Positions 62,090 to 64,000 of a stretch of 64,000 bases of DNA are shown here, one piece after another. Both the position numbers and the translations under genes were made by a program. Source of the stretch: Norana najaformis (taxonomy: Eukaryota; Annelida; Clitellata; Crassiclitellata; Hormogastridae); contig OZ029921.1 in NCBI GenBank assembly GCA_964023275.1, positions 31,015,230 to 31,079,229 of the forward strand, given 5' to 3'. Every line of letters begins with the position of its first letter. Within the stretch, counting starts at the first letter, position 1. The notes beneath the pieces are model-generated. The model was not told where the DNA came from, searched no databases, and was given only the letters and a program-made list of their open reading frames with translations.

Positions 62090-64000
62090 CCACTTTTCTC
62101 TATAACTCGATGGAATGATGTGGTCAAAAGTGCGAAGAAAAGCTCTTCTTGAAGTGGCAGGTAATCCCATTTCATTCATCTGAAACCACTGTTATCTATC
62201 TATTCACTGGTGTAACTCTATTCACTGGTATAACTTCGAATTTCTGGCCCCAGCAGAAGAAGCAAATGGACCTTCTGGTAAAAGATCATACTTTATCAGA
62301 ATCTGAGCGAGCTCCCACTTTTTCAGATTCGGGCTCCACCCCGCCCCCTCCTCCGCTCCCCGCCCCGCAGTTGCGGGCCCATGGTCTGTGCCTAAGTCGT
62401 TCACTCTGGTCTCGTCTGGGTACAATGATAAGAAATCCTCCCGAAAACATTCGGTTATTCGTCAACACACATTAAATGGATAGAGAAATTTTACCACAAG
62501 CTATTTGCAATAACATTTGTTCGCATTTTTGCTGTAGATGCGGTTTTTTAGCACTGCATGGCTTAATATATATGTATATATAATTATATATGTATATAAT
62601 ATATATATATAGATTACCACATGTATATATCACAAAATTTATATATATATACACGTCATTATGCTTATGTGCATCGTATGCATATATCATAAATATTCTC
62701 CTCTTTCCTTCGAATGCATTTGTTTGGTCTCATGGCATGAAACATTTCTTATTTTAGGCTTATCTCTTTTGCTTTTCCAAGTAATGAATCAGTCACTTAG
62801 TGGCCTCCTCTGTTCCACACTAAGCTATATGAGCCACACTCGTTTAAAGGATAATGTCTGCTAACAACAGACATAAACTGTCTGGAGGAAAGCACATTCA
62901 ATATCCTCAGCTGCTGCACAAATTTTTATGAATACTTTACTGTTCAGTTGTAGGCCACAGTGACTGTGCTTTGTTACTAGACAATTATGTCTGGCTCCAT
63001 TAGTGTCTGTAGTTTCCATATAGTACTTCTAAGAGTGCACAGCGTCCATTGCATTTCAATGTTCTTTGCAACTGCTTTTTATTTCAATGTCCTTCGTCTG
63101 ATGATAGTTCAGTTAAATTTTTTCTTACCTACAGCTTTTTAAAGTTCAGTAGTGTAAATAATCCTTCTAAGCCAACTGTTGTGCATTGAACGCATGTATT
63201 GATCGCAGATGTTCCTCGTTACAATGTTGCTTACCTTTATCAGATGAAAGTAAAGGTTTCTCACTTTCTTACTTACTTTGTAATCATAAAGGTTACTTTC
63301 TCTTACCACACGGTACTTGAACTTACCATATATTACTTTAACTGATCTTGCCTTAATATTAATAACGGTGGGATGTTTAACTTACCTTACATTACTTAAC
63401 TTCGCCTCACCTGTTGCCTAAGTCAGGTGTATCAACCACCATTCTATAGCTGAATAGGCAAGGGTTGTCTACTAAACTTGTAAAGTGAAAATGTCATGCC
63501 AAAACTGGGAAACAAAAAAAATTAATAAAAAATCTTGGAAAGTAAACAGGTCATCAAAGTATGGGGAACTACGAAAGGTCGTTAAATGAGGATAACTAAG
63601 AAATCATTAAAAATCTTGGACACTAGAAAGGTCGTGAAATATCTGGGAAGCATAAAAATGAATCAAAGATTTAACGAAACTATAGCTAAGATCGTTGAAA
63701 CTGAGGGAAATTAAGAGAGGTTATCCAAAACTGGAAAACATTTTTTTTTAAATCAGCGAAAGGCCGTTTGTTGCTCACTGAACACCGATAGGATTAAACT
63801 TATGGACGGTCTTGTTCACTTGGCCTCGTTACAGAATCTGCTATTACTATGCAACAAGTTGCCCAGTTATGCAACAAGTTCCTATATTTGCAACAAGTTG
63901 CTCAGACAATCTCGTGAACAATTACATGGACCACGCTCGGTCTGTACATTGCTTCTGTTCATCTGAGCTGTTCAGTTATTATTTCCCTTAAACGACTGCC
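62090..64000. other. Non-coding DNA, no gene recognised
   Basis: Contains a (TA)n/(ATAT)n stretch at 62570-62660 and a degenerate repeat of about 45-50 bp with GGGAA..TA.GAAAGGTCGT at 63480-63740. A triple GCAACAAGTT repeat is at 63851-63900. No exon fits gene 2. Confidence 0.45.

Overview
The window is eukaryotic nuclear DNA from an animal. It has GT-AG introns, immunoglobulin-fold exons joined in phase 1, several non-LTR retrotransposon families, tRNA-derived SINEs, DNA transposons and very abundant microsatellites. The repeat mix (L2/CR1/Jockey-like LINE tails, (TTAC)n and (GATTAC)n tails, a FLYWCH-type Mutator-like element, CATA/TGTC/GGTC microsatellites) suggests a marine invertebrate. 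I cannot name the species. Bacterial ideas such as operons and ribosome binding sites do not apply.

Gene 1 (+ strand, about 3.1-26.7 kb) encodes an immunoglobulin-domain protein. Five exons are well supported (4507-4761, 6420-6515, 16945-17301, 17571-17746, 25344-25473). Their splice phases fit exactly (1-1, 1-1, 1-1, 1-0, 0-1). A possible signal-peptide exon (3120-3207) and a possible last exon (26499-26743, followed by AATAAA motifs) also fit in phase but are tentative. Introns 3 and 5 are long (10.4 and 7.6 kb) and hold most of the left half's repeats.

Gene 2 (- strand, 49803 down to 34397) is the main discovery. Six exons join in perfect phase and end in a stop codon. They encode about 386 residues, forming about four copies of a roughly 95-110-residue repeat that I do not recognise. 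The motifs are W(L/V)R, (R/V)I.N..(S/T)(I/L)..K, D(T/P)..S...E and LR(V/I/L). The 5' exons lie outside the window or were not found. The two genes converge, with about 7.7 kb of repeat-rich DNA between their stop codons.

Mobile DNA: a decayed 2.4-kb DNA transposon (9.3-11.8 kb); a retroelement fragment whose own coding sequence expanded into a 33-bp minisatellite (6.9-7.8 kb); LINE 3' ends at 5.7, 20.7, 29.4, 30.5, 47.5-48.8, 51.7 and 59.9 kb; several SINEs; a 181-bp hAT-type MITE (41362-41542); two copies of a MITE with CCTGCC..GCATGCCCAT ends (16.3 and 37.1 kb); and a roughly 950-bp Mutator-like foldback element (57.1-58.1 kb). The foldback element has arms made of inverted 15-bp repeat arrays around a FLYWCH zinc-finger reading frame. 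Many tandem repeats (15- to 45-bp units) fill the rest. From about 52 to 64 kb I see only repeats, transposon remnants and unique non-coding DNA.
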